Source of the DNA: Pelobacter seleniigenes DSM 18267
GTDB taxonomy: Bacteria; Desulfobacterota; Desulfuromonadia; Desulfuromonadales; Geopsychrobacteraceae
Direction: 5' to 3'
Length of the DNA: 64,000 nt
Assembly (NCBI RefSeq): GCF_000711225.1
Contig: NZ_JOMG01000004.1
Span: forward strand, 372,001-436,000
The translations under genes were made by a program, and so were the position numbers. Below, piece after piece: positions 37,530 through 46,097 of the stretch; position 1 is the stretch's first letter; each line of letters opens with the position of its first letter. A model generated the notes under the pieces. That model searched no databases. It saw only the letters and a list, made by a program, of their open reading frames with translations, and was not told the DNA's origin.

Positions 37530-37600
37530 GTTGAAAAAGGGGCTCCTGCAAATGTCCGCCACCTTGCGCCGGCCACATTTGTTGCGCATCTTTTTTCAGC
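37530..37600. repeat. Long imperfect hairpin with nested arms
   Basis: An outer stem pairs GTTGAAAAA (37530-37538) with TTTTTCAGC (37592-37600) with one G-U pair. An inner stem pairs CAAATGT (37549-37555) with ACATTTG (37575-37581). The outer arm sequence is like the smaller hairpin before argC, suggesting an intergenic repeat family. It could also act as a terminator or mRNA leader structure. Confidence 0.5.
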
Positions 37601-37673
37601 ACCGTCATGCTGGTAGGTCTCCGGTAAACATTGCTTTCACGGTGCTTTTCAGTGCCTGAGAATAGATAATTTG

Positions 37674-39395
37674 ATGCGTCAGTTATGGATAATTTTTGTG
37701 CTTCCGGGACTGTTTGCAGTCAGCGGCTGTTCTACGGGGAACTGGGCCTGGCAGCAGACGTCACAAGAACAGGTTGCCCAGCCTTATGCCTCCGAGATTG
37801 CCGATCCTGCGGCAAAGGCCCTCTACGCTTTTGTTGAATTTCGCCTGAAAGCTGCCGAAAACCGCTGGGGCGAGGCCCTTCCTGCTTTGGAACGCGCGGT
37901 ATTTTTTGATCCGCAGTCCGATTACCTGAAAGTCCTGCTGGCGAAAACCTATCTGCATACCCAAAAACAAGCTCAAGCCGTCACGGTGCTAACCGAGCTG
38001 ATCGAGCGTTCCCCGGAAAATGTCGAGGCGCGTGAACTGCTGGGAGATATTTACAGCCTGGAGAAGAATTATCCGGCCGCGGTTGAACAATACCGGAAGG
38101 TTTTGGAACTGGCTGCGGATAACCAGAATGTCCGGCTGAGGCTGGCCATGGTCCTGTCGCGGCTGGATCGTCCCGAAGAGGCGATAGCGACCCTCGAGAC
38201 TCTGCTCGAACAACAGCCCGATGCCAATATCGCTCGGCTGGCCCTGGCCCGCTTTTACCTGAACCAGGGGAAGGTTGAGCAGGCGCGGGAAACCTATCGG
38301 CAGGTTCTTGAATTAGATCCCGGTCAGCAGCAGGCCATCGTCGAGTACGGCAAACTGCTCGAGAAAGATGATCCCGCCGGAGCTCTCCAGCTGTATTTAG
38401 ACGCAATAGCGACTAATCCTCGGGCCGCCGCTGTGCGCCAACAACTCTCTCAATATTATCTGGATCATGGTCAGATTGAAGAGGCCTTGGCTCAATTGCA
38501 GGAGTTGCGCTGGCAGTTTCCGGACAACCTGCAGCTCCTCGGGCAGATCGGCCTGCTGCAATTGGATCTGCAGAATTGGCAATCAGCAGAAAAAGAATTT
38601 CGCAATCTGCTGCAGAGCACCACGGATCAGGACCGTTATCGTTATTACCTGGCGATGGCCTTGATCGGGCAGAAGCGTATTGATGAGGCCAGCAAAGAGC
38701 TGCTTCAGGTTCCACGCCGGTCTGCTGTTTATGTTCAGGCCCGGCTTCAGTTGGCCTATCTCTATAATGATTCCGAGCGGCGGCAACAGGCGGTAGCGAC
38801 ATTGGAAGATTTGCTCGCAGGAGGAGCGGATGACCCCGAGGCCTATTATTACCTGGTCGCTTTTCTCGGTGAGGGGGAGGATTTCTCCAAGGCTGTCGAT
38901 TACGCACGGCAGGGGATAACGAAACACCCCCATGATACCCGGCTGCTCTATCAACTGGGCGTCCTTTATGAAAAGCTCGATCGCCGGTCGGATGCCGTAA
39001 AAACCATGGAACAGATTCTTACCCTTGATGCGGAGCATCCCGACGCCCTGAATTTTCTGGCTTATGACCAGGCCGAAACGGGGACCGATTTGCCCCTGGC
39101 CCTTGAACGAGCCCAAAAGGCGTTTGCCAAAAAGCCCAGCGGCTATATCGTCGATACCCTTGGCTGGGTTTACTATAAAATGGGACGTTATGCCGAGAGC
39201 CGCAAACAGTTGGAGGAAGCCACCCGTCAGCATCCGGATGATCCGGTGATCAACGAACATCTCGGCGACCTGTATCGGGCCATGAAGTTATGGGAGCAGG
39301 CCGCTACGGTTTATCGCCGGGTTCTTGAACTCGACCCCTCAACGACCGGTGTGGCAGATAAACTCCGGGCGGTTGAACAGGAGGCCGGACAATGA
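37674..39395 (+). CDS. TPR-repeat lipoprotein
   Basis: The 573-residue protein starts with a lipoprotein signal peptide (lipobox VSGC, Cys about residue 19). Almost the whole mature part is TPR-type helix pairs, roughly a dozen, for example ENVEARELLGDIYSLEKNYP and PDDPVINEHLGDLYRAMKLW. It is likely a scaffold on the outer membrane's periplasmic face; the residue after the lipid cysteine is Ser, not the Asp inner-membrane retention signal. TTG 37671 and ATG 37674 are adjacent; the ATG was taken. The stop overlaps the next lipoprotein gene by ATGA, making the two tightly coupled. Confidence 0.88.
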   Translation: MRQLWIIFVLPGLFAVSGCSTGNWAWQQTSQEQVAQPYASEIADPAAKALYAFVEFRLKAAENRWGEALPALERAVFFDPQSDYLKVLLAKTYLHTQKQAQAVTVLTELIERSPENVEARELLGDIYSLEKNYPAAVEQYRKVLELAADNQNVRLRLAMVLSRLDRPEEAIATLETLLEQQPDANIARLALARFYLNQGKVEQARETYRQVLELDPGQQQAIVEYGKLLEKDDPAGALQLYLDAIATNPRAAAVRQQLSQYYLDHGQIEEALAQLQELRWQFPDNLQLLGQIGLLQLDLQNWQSAEKEFRNLLQSTTDQDRYRYYLAMALIGQKRIDEASKELLQVPRRSAVYVQARLQLAYLYNDSERRQQAVATLEDLLAGGADDPEAYYYLVAFLGEGEDFSKAVDYARQGITKHPHDTRLLYQLGVLYEKLDRRSDAVKTMEQILTLDAEHPDALNFLAYDQAETGTDLPLALERAQKAFAKKPSGYIVDTLGWVYYKMGRYAESRKQLEEATRQHPDDPVINEHLGDLYRAMKLWEQAATVYRRVLELDPSTTGVADKLRAVEQEAGQ

Positions 39396-40147
39396 GACTG
39401 GCCTGGCTGTTGCTGTTGCTGGTGCTGTCTGCTTGCACCAAGCCCCTGCCGCCGGTTTGGACTGAACAACCTCAAGCCGATCAGCTTTTGGCCCGGCTGG
39501 CTGAACAAACCAGTCGTTATCAGGCGTTTGACGCGACGGCGCGGGTCGGCTTGACCGTACAGGGAAAGTTTATGTCCTCCCAGCAGTTTTTGACCGTTGA
39601 GCGGCCGGCCAGATTAAGGGCGGACGTGTTGACCGGTTTCGGCCAGCTGATTCTCCAGCTGGCGACCGACGGCAATACCATGACGGTATTGCTGAATAAT
39701 ACCGTTCCCGGCCGTTACCTGTATGGCCCCGCAACTTACGAGAACCTGTCCCGGTTTGTCAGAATACCGCTGCGGCTGAGTGATCTGGTGTCCTTTCTGC
39801 TCTACTCTCCGCCGGTGAACTCGTTCAGCTCCGCTGTCGTCAAGGCAGAAGAGAATCAGTTGCTGCTGGTTTTGAGCAATGGCACGGGGAAGCAGGAAGT
39901 GATCTTTGATTCCCAGCTGCGGGTGACGGAGGTCCATTATTTCAAGGGCGAAACGCTGGAACTGACCGTCGCTTACCTGGAGTTCTCGGATGTTGATGAT
40001 TTTCCGAGGCAGATGAAAATTGCTGTGCCGGGGCAGGAGACGACGGTTTCGGTGACCCTGAAGGAGGTCGCCTTGAACCCGGTTATCGAACCGAGTCGTT
40101 TTCAGCTGGAAAAACCGGCTAATATTCCGGCAGAGGAATTACGGTGA
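39392..40147 (+). CDS. LolB-like outer-membrane lipoprotein
   Basis: The 251-residue protein has a lipobox LSAC (Cys15) and a mature domain rich in beta strands, including FDATARVGLTVQGKF, RPARLRADVLTGFGQL and a late FPRQMKIAV. This pattern matches the LolB/DUF4292 fold, a half-barrel that receives lipoproteins in the outer membrane. If it is the LolB of this organism it would finish the pathway begun by the LolCD-type genes at 47.6-49.5 kb, but sequence alone cannot separate LolB from relatives. It is coupled by four-base overlaps to both neighbours. Confidence 0.7.
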   Translation: MRLAWLLLLLVLSACTKPLPPVWTEQPQADQLLARLAEQTSRYQAFDATARVGLTVQGKFMSSQQFLTVERPARLRADVLTGFGQLILQLATDGNTMTVLLNNTVPGRYLYGPATYENLSRFVRIPLRLSDLVSFLLYSPPVNSFSSAVVKAEENQLLLVLSNGTGKQEVIFDSQLRVTEVHYFKGETLELTVAYLEFSDVDDFPRQMKIAVPGQETTVSVTLKEVALNPVIEPSRFQLEKPANIPAEELR

Positions 40148-41814
40148 AGAACAGATATCGTCTTTTGATCATGCTCTGCGGCAAGTCGCCCCAACTGGTC
40201 GGTATTTTCCTGGTCACAGGGTTTTGTCTATTGCTCAGTGGTTGTCAGAAGGATCAGGGTGTCGAGCATCCAGGGCTTGATCAAAACGCGACCCCGGTCT
40301 ATGGCGATACCTTTATCGAAGCTTCCATCGGCGATGCCAATACGCTGTTGCCTGTGCTTGCGTCTGACTCAGCTTCCAGCGAGATCAACGGCCTCCTTTA
40401 TAACGGCCTGGTCCGATATGATAAAGACCTGAAGTTGGAAGGGGAGCTGGCGGAAAACTGGGAAATTTCGCCGGATAACCTGACCATTACTTTCCATCTG
40501 CGTAAAAATGTACTCTGGCACGATGGCGCACCGTTTACTTCGGCTGATGTTAAATTCAACTATGAGTTGTATGTGGATCCACACACCCCGACCGCCTATG
40601 CTGAATCTTTCCGCCAGGTCGAAAGTGTCGAAACCCCCGATCCCTATACTTTCATCGCACATTATTCGAAACCCTATGCTCCGGCACTGTTGAGCTGGGG
40701 CATGCCGATCCATCCGCAACATCTGCTGGCCGGTGAAGATGTCACCAAAAGCCCGCTGGCTCGGCGACCGGTCGGCACCGGACCTTATAAGTTCAATGAA
40801 TGGCAGAGCGGGGAGAAGATCGTTCTGGACGCCAACCCCGATTATTTCGAGGGGCGCCCCTATATCAAGCGGGTGCTCTACAGGGTGATTCCTGATCTGT
40901 CCACCCAGTTTCTGGAACTGCAGACCGGCGGGCTCGATTTTATGGGCTTAACCCCGCTGCAATATGATCGCCAGACCGATACGCCCGCCTTCAGGCGCTT
41001 GTTTAACAAGTATCGTTACCTCAATTTCGGCTATGCCTATCTTGGCTACAATCTCCGCCGGCCCATGTTTCAGGATAAGCGGGTCCGCCAGGCTTTGTCT
41101 TACGCCATCAACAAGCAGGAAATCATCGACGGAGTGCTGCTCGGTTACGGCGCCATAGCCACCGGACCTTATAAGCCGGATACCTGGGTTTATAATCCAC
41201 ATGTCCACCGTTATCCGTATGACCCGCAGAAAGCTCGTGCCCTGCTGGCGGAGGCCGGCTGGACCGACAGTGACGGTGACGGAATCCTCGACCGTAAAGG
41301 GCAGAAGTTCGTCTTCACCATTGTGACCAATCAGGGGAACGACCTGCGGTCGAAAACCGGTGAGATCATTCAGCGGCGCTTTAAGGAGATTGGCATCGAT
41401 GTCAAATTGCGCGTTATCGAGTGGGCAACGTTTTTGAAGGAATTCATCAATCCTGGGAATTTCGATGCGACGATCCTCGGCTGGAGCGGTGGTCCCGAAC
41501 CGGATCAGTATAGTGTCTGGCACTCCAGCAAAACCGCACCCGGCCAGCTCAATTTTATCGGGTTTAAAAATGCTGAGGTCGATGAGCTGTTGGAAAAAGG
41601 GCGGCGGGTTTTCGATCAGGCCGAGCGAAAGGTCTATTATGACCGGTTTCAGGAGATTCTGGCAGAGGAACAGCCCTATACTTTTCTGTATGTTCCGGAA
41701 GCCTTGCCGGCAGTCTCTAAGCGTTTTCGCGGGATCAAACCTGCTCCGGCGGGAATTCGCTATAATTTTATCAAATGGTATGTTCCCAAATCGGAACAGA
41801 AATATACCAGGTAG
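40144..41814 (+). CDS. Peptide-binding lipoprotein of an ABC transporter (SBP family 5)
   Basis: The 556-residue protein has a long N-terminal region with lipobox LSGC (Cys34) and the family 5 solute-binding fold. Landmarks are LLYNGLVRYDKDLKLEGELAE, FHLRKNVLWHDGAPFTSADV, RRPVGTGPYKF and VRQALSYAINKQEII. Ligands are usually di- or oligopeptides, sometimes nickel or sugars; the sequence does not decide. A GTG start overlaps the upstream stop. DppB-type permease follows 6 bp later. Confidence 0.93.
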   Translation: MKNRYRLLIMLCGKSPQLVGIFLVTGFCLLLSGCQKDQGVEHPGLDQNATPVYGDTFIEASIGDANTLLPVLASDSASSEINGLLYNGLVRYDKDLKLEGELAENWEISPDNLTITFHLRKNVLWHDGAPFTSADVKFNYELYVDPHTPTAYAESFRQVESVETPDPYTFIAHYSKPYAPALLSWGMPIHPQHLLAGEDVTKSPLARRPVGTGPYKFNEWQSGEKIVLDANPDYFEGRPYIKRVLYRVIPDLSTQFLELQTGGLDFMGLTPLQYDRQTDTPAFRRLFNKYRYLNFGYAYLGYNLRRPMFQDKRVRQALSYAINKQEIIDGVLLGYGAIATGPYKPDTWVYNPHVHRYPYDPQKARALLAEAGWTDSDGDGILDRKGQKFVFTIVTNQGNDLRSKTGEIIQRRFKEIGIDVKLRVIEWATFLKEFINPGNFDATILGWSGGPEPDQYSVWHSSKTAPGQLNFIGFKNAEVDELLEKGRRVFDQAERKVYYDRFQEILAEEQPYTFLYVPEALPAVSKRFRGIKPAPAGIRYNFIKWYVPKSEQKYTR

Positions 41815-41820
41815 CAGACT

Positions 41821-42816
41821 ATGCTGAGTTTTATTGCCAAGCGCCTGTTGTTGCTGTTACCCCTGCTGGTGGGGATCACCTTGATCTCGTTTGCGGTGAT
41901 TCACCTTGCGCCAGGGGAGCCCACCGATATTCAGACCCAGCTGAATCCGCAAGCCAGTACTGAACTCCAGGAGCGGCTGCGGGTGCAGTACGGTCTGGAC
42001 CAGCCTTTGTATGTCCAGTACGGACGCTGGCTCGGTCGTCTGGTCCAACTCGATTTCGGCGATTCCTTCGCCAGTGATCGGCGGCCGGTGCTGGACAAAA
42101 TCATCGAGCGGTTGCCGGTGACGATTATGCTTAACCTGCTCTCGATTTTTTTGATTTTGGCGGTCTCCATCCCCCTTGGGGTGGTGTCCGCTATTCGCAG
42201 GAATTCCGGGTTTGACCGGGCCACGACCATTTTCGTGTTTACCGGGTTTGCCATGCCCTCGTTCTGGCTGGCCCTGCTGCTGATGGACTGGCTGGGCGTC
42301 CGCGTCGGCTGGTTGCCGGTGTCGGGACTGAAATCCCTTGGTTATGAATACCTGAGTTGGGGTAATCAAATTCTCGATCGACTCAGTCACCTGATCCTGC
42401 CGGTCTTTATTTCCGCCATCGGCGGACTGGCCGGGTTCTCCCGCTACATGCGTTCGAATATGCTGGAAGTCATTCGCCAGGACTATATCCTGACCGCTCG
42501 TGCCAAAGGCCTGTCGGAGCGGACGGTTATTTATAAGCATGCCCTGCGCAACGCCTTGTTGCCGGTTATTACCATCCTCGGGTTGGCGGTTCCCGGACTG
42601 ATCGGCGGGAGCGTTATTTTCGAGACCATTTTTGCCATCCCCGGCATGGGGAAGCTGTTTTATGATGGGGTCATGATGCGTGATTATCCTTTGATCATGG
42701 GGATTCTGGTCATGGGCGCGGTTCTGACCTTGCTTGGAAATCTGCTTGCGGATGTCTGCTATGCTTTGGCTGACCCACGGATTCGGCATGGTCAGCAGCA
42801 ACGTGGGCCGTCCTGA
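41821..42816 (+). CDS. Peptide ABC transporter permease, DppB/OppB type
   Basis: The 331-residue protein has about six membrane helices, the [13 protein letters not shown] extracytoplasmic start, the [16 protein letters not shown] region, and the cytoplasmic EAA loop [20 protein letters not shown] that docks on the ATPases. [18 protein letters not shown] follows, as is typical of DppB. It should pair with the DppC-type permease after the inserted MshEN gene. No DppD/DppF ATPase gene is in the window. Confidence 0.94.
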   Translation: MLSFIAKRLLLLLPLLVGITLISFAVIHLAPGEPTDIQTQLNPQASTELQERLRVQYGLDQPLYVQYGRWLGRLVQLDFGDSFASDRRPVLDKIIERLPVTIMLNLLSIFLILAVSIPLGVVSAIRRNSGFDRATTIFVFTGFAMPSFWLALLLMDWLGVRVGWLPVSGLKSLGYEYLSWGNQILDRLSHLILPVFISAIGGLAGFSRYMRSNMLEVIRQDYILTARAKGLSERTVIYKHALRNALLPVITILGLAVPGLIGGSVIFETIFAIPGMGKLFYDGVMMRDYPLIMGILVMGAVLTLLGNLLADVCYALADPRIRHGQQQRGPS

Positions 42817-42846
42817 CCACAGCCGGTGCGGAAAAAGGGGAACAAT

Positions 42847-43464
42847 ATGGAATTGAATGCAAATCGTCTCGGTGAAATGTTACTGGAAGCAGGCCTGATC
42901 GATCAGTTCCAACTGGAATCTGCTTTGTCCATGCAGCGTAACCTGGGGGGGCGGATCGGCAGTGCGTTGGTGAAACTCGGCTATCTCCCGGAGGAAACGA
43001 TCCTGGAGTTTCTGGAGACCCAGGCCAAATATGCGCGTATCTCCCTGCGCGATCTGGAATTGTCCGCGGAGTTAATGAGGATTCTTCCTCCGGAACGGAT
43101 GTTGGAACGCGTGGTGGTCCCGGTGGAATTGCGAAAAATCGGCAATGAAAAGGCTTTGCGGGTGGCCATGACCGACCCGACCAATCTGCCATTGATTGAA
43201 GAACTCCAGTTCAGTACCGGCTGTCGTATCCTGCCGGTTGTGGCCGGCGAAGAAGAAATCATTGCGGCCATCAACAGCAATCTGCCTGCAGCTGACGAAG
43301 ACCTGGCCGGACCCGTCACTGAGGATGATGATTTCGTAACCCATAATATGATCGATCTGGGCGATCTTTCAACCGATGACCCCAGGCTGGATCGGCTGCT
43401 CGATATTTTGCAGAAAAAGGGGATTCTGAGTGCGATCGACGTTGAAAGGGTGAAGTTCAATTGA
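42847..43464 (+). CDS. Stand-alone MshEN-domain protein, predicted c-di-GMP receptor
   Basis: The 205-residue protein is the N-terminal domain known from GspE/MshE/PilB ATPases, without the ATPase. The first MshEN motif is near perfect (residues 7-30: R-L-G, then L-L, A-G-L-I, L at 23, and A-L-x-x-Q). A second half-motif follows (36-59: R-I-G-x-A-L-x-x-L-G-Y-L ending E-T-Q). These two 24-residue motifs are the known c-di-GMP-binding elements. After the roughly 145-residue core come an acidic linker and a short helix. It lies 30 bp after dppB and overlaps dppC by four bases, so it is made with the transporter. A regulatory role on the permease is inference. Confidence 0.85.
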   Translation: MELNANRLGEMLLEAGLIDQFQLESALSMQRNLGGRIGSALVKLGYLPEETILEFLETQAKYARISLRDLELSAELMRILPPERMLERVVVPVELRKIGNEKALRVAMTDPTNLPLIEELQFSTGCRILPVVAGEEEIIAAINSNLPAADEDLAGPVTEDDDFVTHNMIDLGDLSTDDPRLDRLLDILQKKGILSAIDVERVKFN

Positions 43465-44321
43465 GTCAAACTGTCGGGAAAAGTTCGTTTGTCAGGGATG
43501 TGGTCTGGCAGCGTTTGCGGCATAACCGGATGGCATTGTGCGGCGGGGGGATTGTCCTGCTGATGTTTGTAATGGCCGGGGCGGCTTCTTTGACCAGCAG
43601 TGACCCGGCGGCCATCAACATCAGCCAGAGTTTGTTGCCACCGAGTTTTGCACATCCATTGGGGACTGATGACCTGGGTCGGAGTGTGTTTGTGCGCATG
43701 CTTTACGGAGCGCGGATTTCGCTGCTGGTTGGTTTTGTGGCGGTCGGCATTTCAACCTTGATCGGGATCTTTTTCGGCGCCCTGGCTGGGTATTATGGCA
43801 GCTGGGTCGATACGGTCATCATGCGGTTTGTCGATATCATGCTCTGCTTTCCAACCTTTTTTCTGATTCTGGCGGTCATTGCGTTTCTCGATCCCTCAAT
43901 CTGGAACATCATGATCGTTATCGGTCTGACCAGCTGGATGGGGGTGGCACGCCTGATTCGGGCGGAGTTTTTAAGCTTGCGGCAACGCGATTTCGTCCTT
44001 GCAGCGCGGGCCCTGGGCTGCTCTGATATGCGCTTGATCTTCCGGCATATTCTGCCTAATGCCATGTCGCCGGTGCTGGTCTCGGCGACCCTCGGCGTGG
44101 CGGGGGCTATTCTCACTGAAAGTGCATTATCGTTTCTTGGTATCGGTGTCCAGCCACCGACCCCGTCCTGGGGCAACATGCTGATTGTCGGCAAACAGAC
44201 CCTGGGCAGTGCCTGGTGGCTGTCTGTTTTTCCAGGGCTGGCTATCCTGCTAACGGTCCTTGGCTATAATCTGCTCGGGGAGGGGATTCGCGATGCGCTG
44301 GACCCCCGGTTAAAAGAATGA
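43461..44321 (+). CDS. Peptide ABC transporter permease, DppC/OppC type
   Basis: The 286-residue permease has the DppC-type N-terminal segment, the HPLGTDDLGRSVFVRMLYGARISL signature (conserved core LGTDDLGR), the EAA loop LRQRDFVLAARALGCSDMRL and the late ESALSFLGIGVQPPTPSWG. The TTG start at 43461 overlaps the MshEN stop, with GAAAGGG upstream. Its stop overlaps the next gene by ATGA. Confidence 0.94.
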   Translation: MSQTVGKSSFVRDVVWQRLRHNRMALCGGGIVLLMFVMAGAASLTSSDPAAINISQSLLPPSFAHPLGTDDLGRSVFVRMLYGARISLLVGFVAVGISTLIGIFFGALAGYYGSWVDTVIMRFVDIMLCFPTFFLILAVIAFLDPSIWNIMIVIGLTSWMGVARLIRAEFLSLRQRDFVLAARALGCSDMRLIFRHILPNAMSPVLVSATLGVAGAILTESALSFLGIGVQPPTPSWGNMLIVGKQTLGSAWWLSVFPGLAILLTVLGYNLLGEGIRDALDPRLKE

Positions 44322-44725
44322 AAATTGAAGATTTTTTGCACCAGCGTTTCCAGGCATTGATGACCGCAGATTATGCCGCCGTTTTTGCCAGTTACCATGA
44401 ACAGGCCCCGTTTCGACAACAATTCGCCAGCTGCGAAGATTACCTGGATTTTGCCCGTCGTCAACTCGCCCAGGTCAAAGTGCTGAATTGGCAATTTTTA
44501 GGGCAGCGCGAGGCTGCGGTCGGGCAGGTGGAGTGTCTGCTCAGCATGGAACTGGAAGTTGGAACAGTGAGACAGCCCTACTATGAATTGGCGTTGCTGA
44601 TCCAAGACCACTCCGGGTGGCACTATCATTCCGCTCAAAAACTGACGGCCGAAGATTTTAGCGGCTCTCCCGAGCAGATCGATTTCAGGCATTTCGATGA
44701 CGCCAGCCCGAAGATAAGGTTTTAG
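44318..44725 (+). CDS. Hypothetical NTF2-like protein
   Basis: I do not recognise a named family. The 135-residue protein starts with two helices (DFLHQRFQALMTADYAAVF), then alternating strands ending in SGWHYHSAQKL, a layout typical of small NTF2/SnoaL-like or YchJ-like folds. No catalytic residues stand out. It overlaps dppC by ATGA and ends 1 bp before mutM, so it is translated with this operon. Confidence 0.6.
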   Translation: MKIEDFLHQRFQALMTADYAAVFASYHEQAPFRQQFASCEDYLDFARRQLAQVKVLNWQFLGQREAAVGQVECLLSMELEVGTVRQPYYELALLIQDHSGWHYHSAQKLTAEDFSGSPEQIDFRHFDDASPKIRF

Positions 44726-44726
44726 C

Positions 44727-45542
44727 ATGCCCGAATTACCCGAAGTCGAAACCACCCTGCGGGGGATTTCTCCGCATGTGACCGGAAAAACCATTCTTGA
44801 ACTGATCCTCAGAACGTCTCGTTTACGCTTCCCGCTGGATCACAAGCTGCCGCTGCTGCTAACCGGGCAGCGGGTTTTGCGGGTTACGCGACGAGCGAAA
44901 TACCTGTTGTTGCATTGTGATCTTGGCACGCTGATCATTCACCTCGGTATGTCCGGGTCGTTGCGCATTGTTCCGGCCGGGACAACGGAACGTAAACACG
45001 ATCATGTCGATCTTATTTTCAGCGACGGTAACTGCCTGCGGTTCAGCGACCCGCGTAAATTCGGGGCGTTTCTGTTTACCACCGAACCACCCGAACAGCA
45101 TCGCCTGTTGCAGGGCCTGGGTCCTGAACCGTTGGAGGCTCAGTTTGACGGGAACTATTTGTTCGACCAGTCCCGCCAACGTAAGCTGGCGATCAAACCG
45201 TTCATCATGGATCAGCATGTTGTCGTCGGAGTCGGGAATATCTATGCCAATGAAGCGCTGTTTCGCAGCGGTATCCATCCGGCGCGCAGTGCCGGGAAAA
45301 TCAGCCGGCAACGTTTTCTGACCTTGGCCGAAGAGATCAAGCTGGTGTTGCAGCAATCGATAGCGGCAGGCGGCACAACCATCAGCGATTTTCAACAGAG
45401 TGATGGTAAACCCGGGTATTTCAAGCAGGAACTGACGATCTATGGTCGGGAAGGGGACGCCTGCATCCTTTGCGGTGGGCCCATAAAATGTACCCGCCTG
45501 GCCCAGCGCTCAACTTATTTCTGTCCACACTGTCAGAGATGA
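44727..45542 (+). CDS. mutM: Formamidopyrimidine-DNA glycosylase
   Basis: MutM (Fpg) removes 8-oxoguanine and opened purines and nicks the DNA. The 271-residue protein begins with the catalytic proline and glutamate in PELPEVETTLRG. It has the beta-loop lysine in RRAKYLLL, the helix-two-turn-helix GVGNIYANEALFRSGI, and a C-terminal zinc finger with two C-x2-C pairs (CILCGG and CPHC). The start is fixed by the required N-terminal Pro after Met. Its place after transporter genes is probably a chance of operon fusion. Confidence 0.97.
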   Translation: MPELPEVETTLRGISPHVTGKTILELILRTSRLRFPLDHKLPLLLTGQRVLRVTRRAKYLLLHCDLGTLIIHLGMSGSLRIVPAGTTERKHDHVDLIFSDGNCLRFSDPRKFGAFLFTTEPPEQHRLLQGLGPEPLEAQFDGNYLFDQSRQRKLAIKPFIMDQHVVVGVGNIYANEALFRSGIHPARSAGKISRQRFLTLAEEIKLVLQQSIAAGGTTISDFQQSDGKPGYFKQELTIYGREGDACILCGGPIKCTRLAQRSTYFCPHCQR

Positions 45543-45549
45543 TCGACCT

Positions 45550-45960
45550 ATGCAGAATTTTCGCTTTCAATTTGCCCGGCAGGTCGGCGTTGCCGATGTC
45601 AATTACGGCGGGCATGTGTCCAATGCCGCGGTGCTCAACTTTTTCCAGGATGCGCGGATTGCTTACCTGACCAAGCTTGGACCGTTTTCCGAATTGGATT
45701 TGGGCGGCTGCGGAATCATCATGCCGGAAGCCCACGTTTATTATCATCGGGAGATGTTTCTTGGCGACCTGCTGACGGTTGCGCTTCGCGCCGAGCCGGT
45801 TAAGCGCACTCGCATACGGATGTTTTATCGGGTGACTCGACAGGAGCAGCTGACCGTCGAAGGCGAAACCCTGCTGGGCTGTTTTGACTACAACAAGCGT
45901 AAACCCTGTCCGATTCCAGCCGATTTTTTAGCGGCGCTGGTGAATTTCGAGCAGCTTTAA
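45550..45960 (+). CDS. Hotdog-fold acyl-CoA thioesterase, YbgC/FadM type
   Basis: The 136-residue protein shows the 4HBT motif VADVNYGGHVSNAAVLNFF followed by QDARIAYL, where the family often has D-x-D/N-x-x-G-H-V-N. It probably hydrolyses acyl-CoA or acyl carrier thioesters; the chain length is unknown. It lies 7 bp after mutM and is the last gene of the run before the lysS promoter. Confidence 0.85.
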   Translation: MQNFRFQFARQVGVADVNYGGHVSNAAVLNFFQDARIAYLTKLGPFSELDLGGCGIIMPEAHVYYHREMFLGDLLTVALRAEPVKRTRIRMFYRVTRQEQLTVEGETLLGCFDYNKRKPCPIPADFLAALVNFEQL

Positions 45961-46034
45961 CCTTGAGCGACGGTTGAACTTCTGGCCGAGCTGGCGGGCA
46001 GAGGCTGTTCTTGGCCTCGCAACGGCTTTCTGCC

Positions 46035-46064
46035 TTGACGAATGCGGCTGTCAGGGGTTATCGT
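46035..46064 (+). promoter_or_regulatory. Candidate promoter for lysS and following genes
   Basis: TTGACG at 46035-46040 and TATCGT at 46059-46064 are 18 bp apart, placing the start near 46071, about 27 bases before the lysS ATG. Confidence 0.52.
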
Positions 46065-46097
46065 GCCTCTCCAAATCAAGCGTAAGGATCAAGACCA

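Larger units (their letters stand above)
37165..37673. other. Divergent intergenic region between the sensor-phosphatase group and the lipoprotein/Dpp operon
   Basis: These 509 bp hold no supported gene. Seen here are a minus-strand promoter candidate (37287-37316), a weak plus-strand candidate (TTGACG at 37484-37489 with CTACTT at 37507-37512, 17 bp apart) and a long imperfect hairpin (37530-37600). I looked for a c-di-GMP riboswitch ahead of the operon and did not find the conserved core. Confidence 0.5.

Noticed and set aside
37165-37673. c-di-GMP riboswitch ahead of the operon that holds the MshEN gene
   Set aside because: A short stretch near 37370 looked suggestive, but the conserved GEMM core and receptor were not found.
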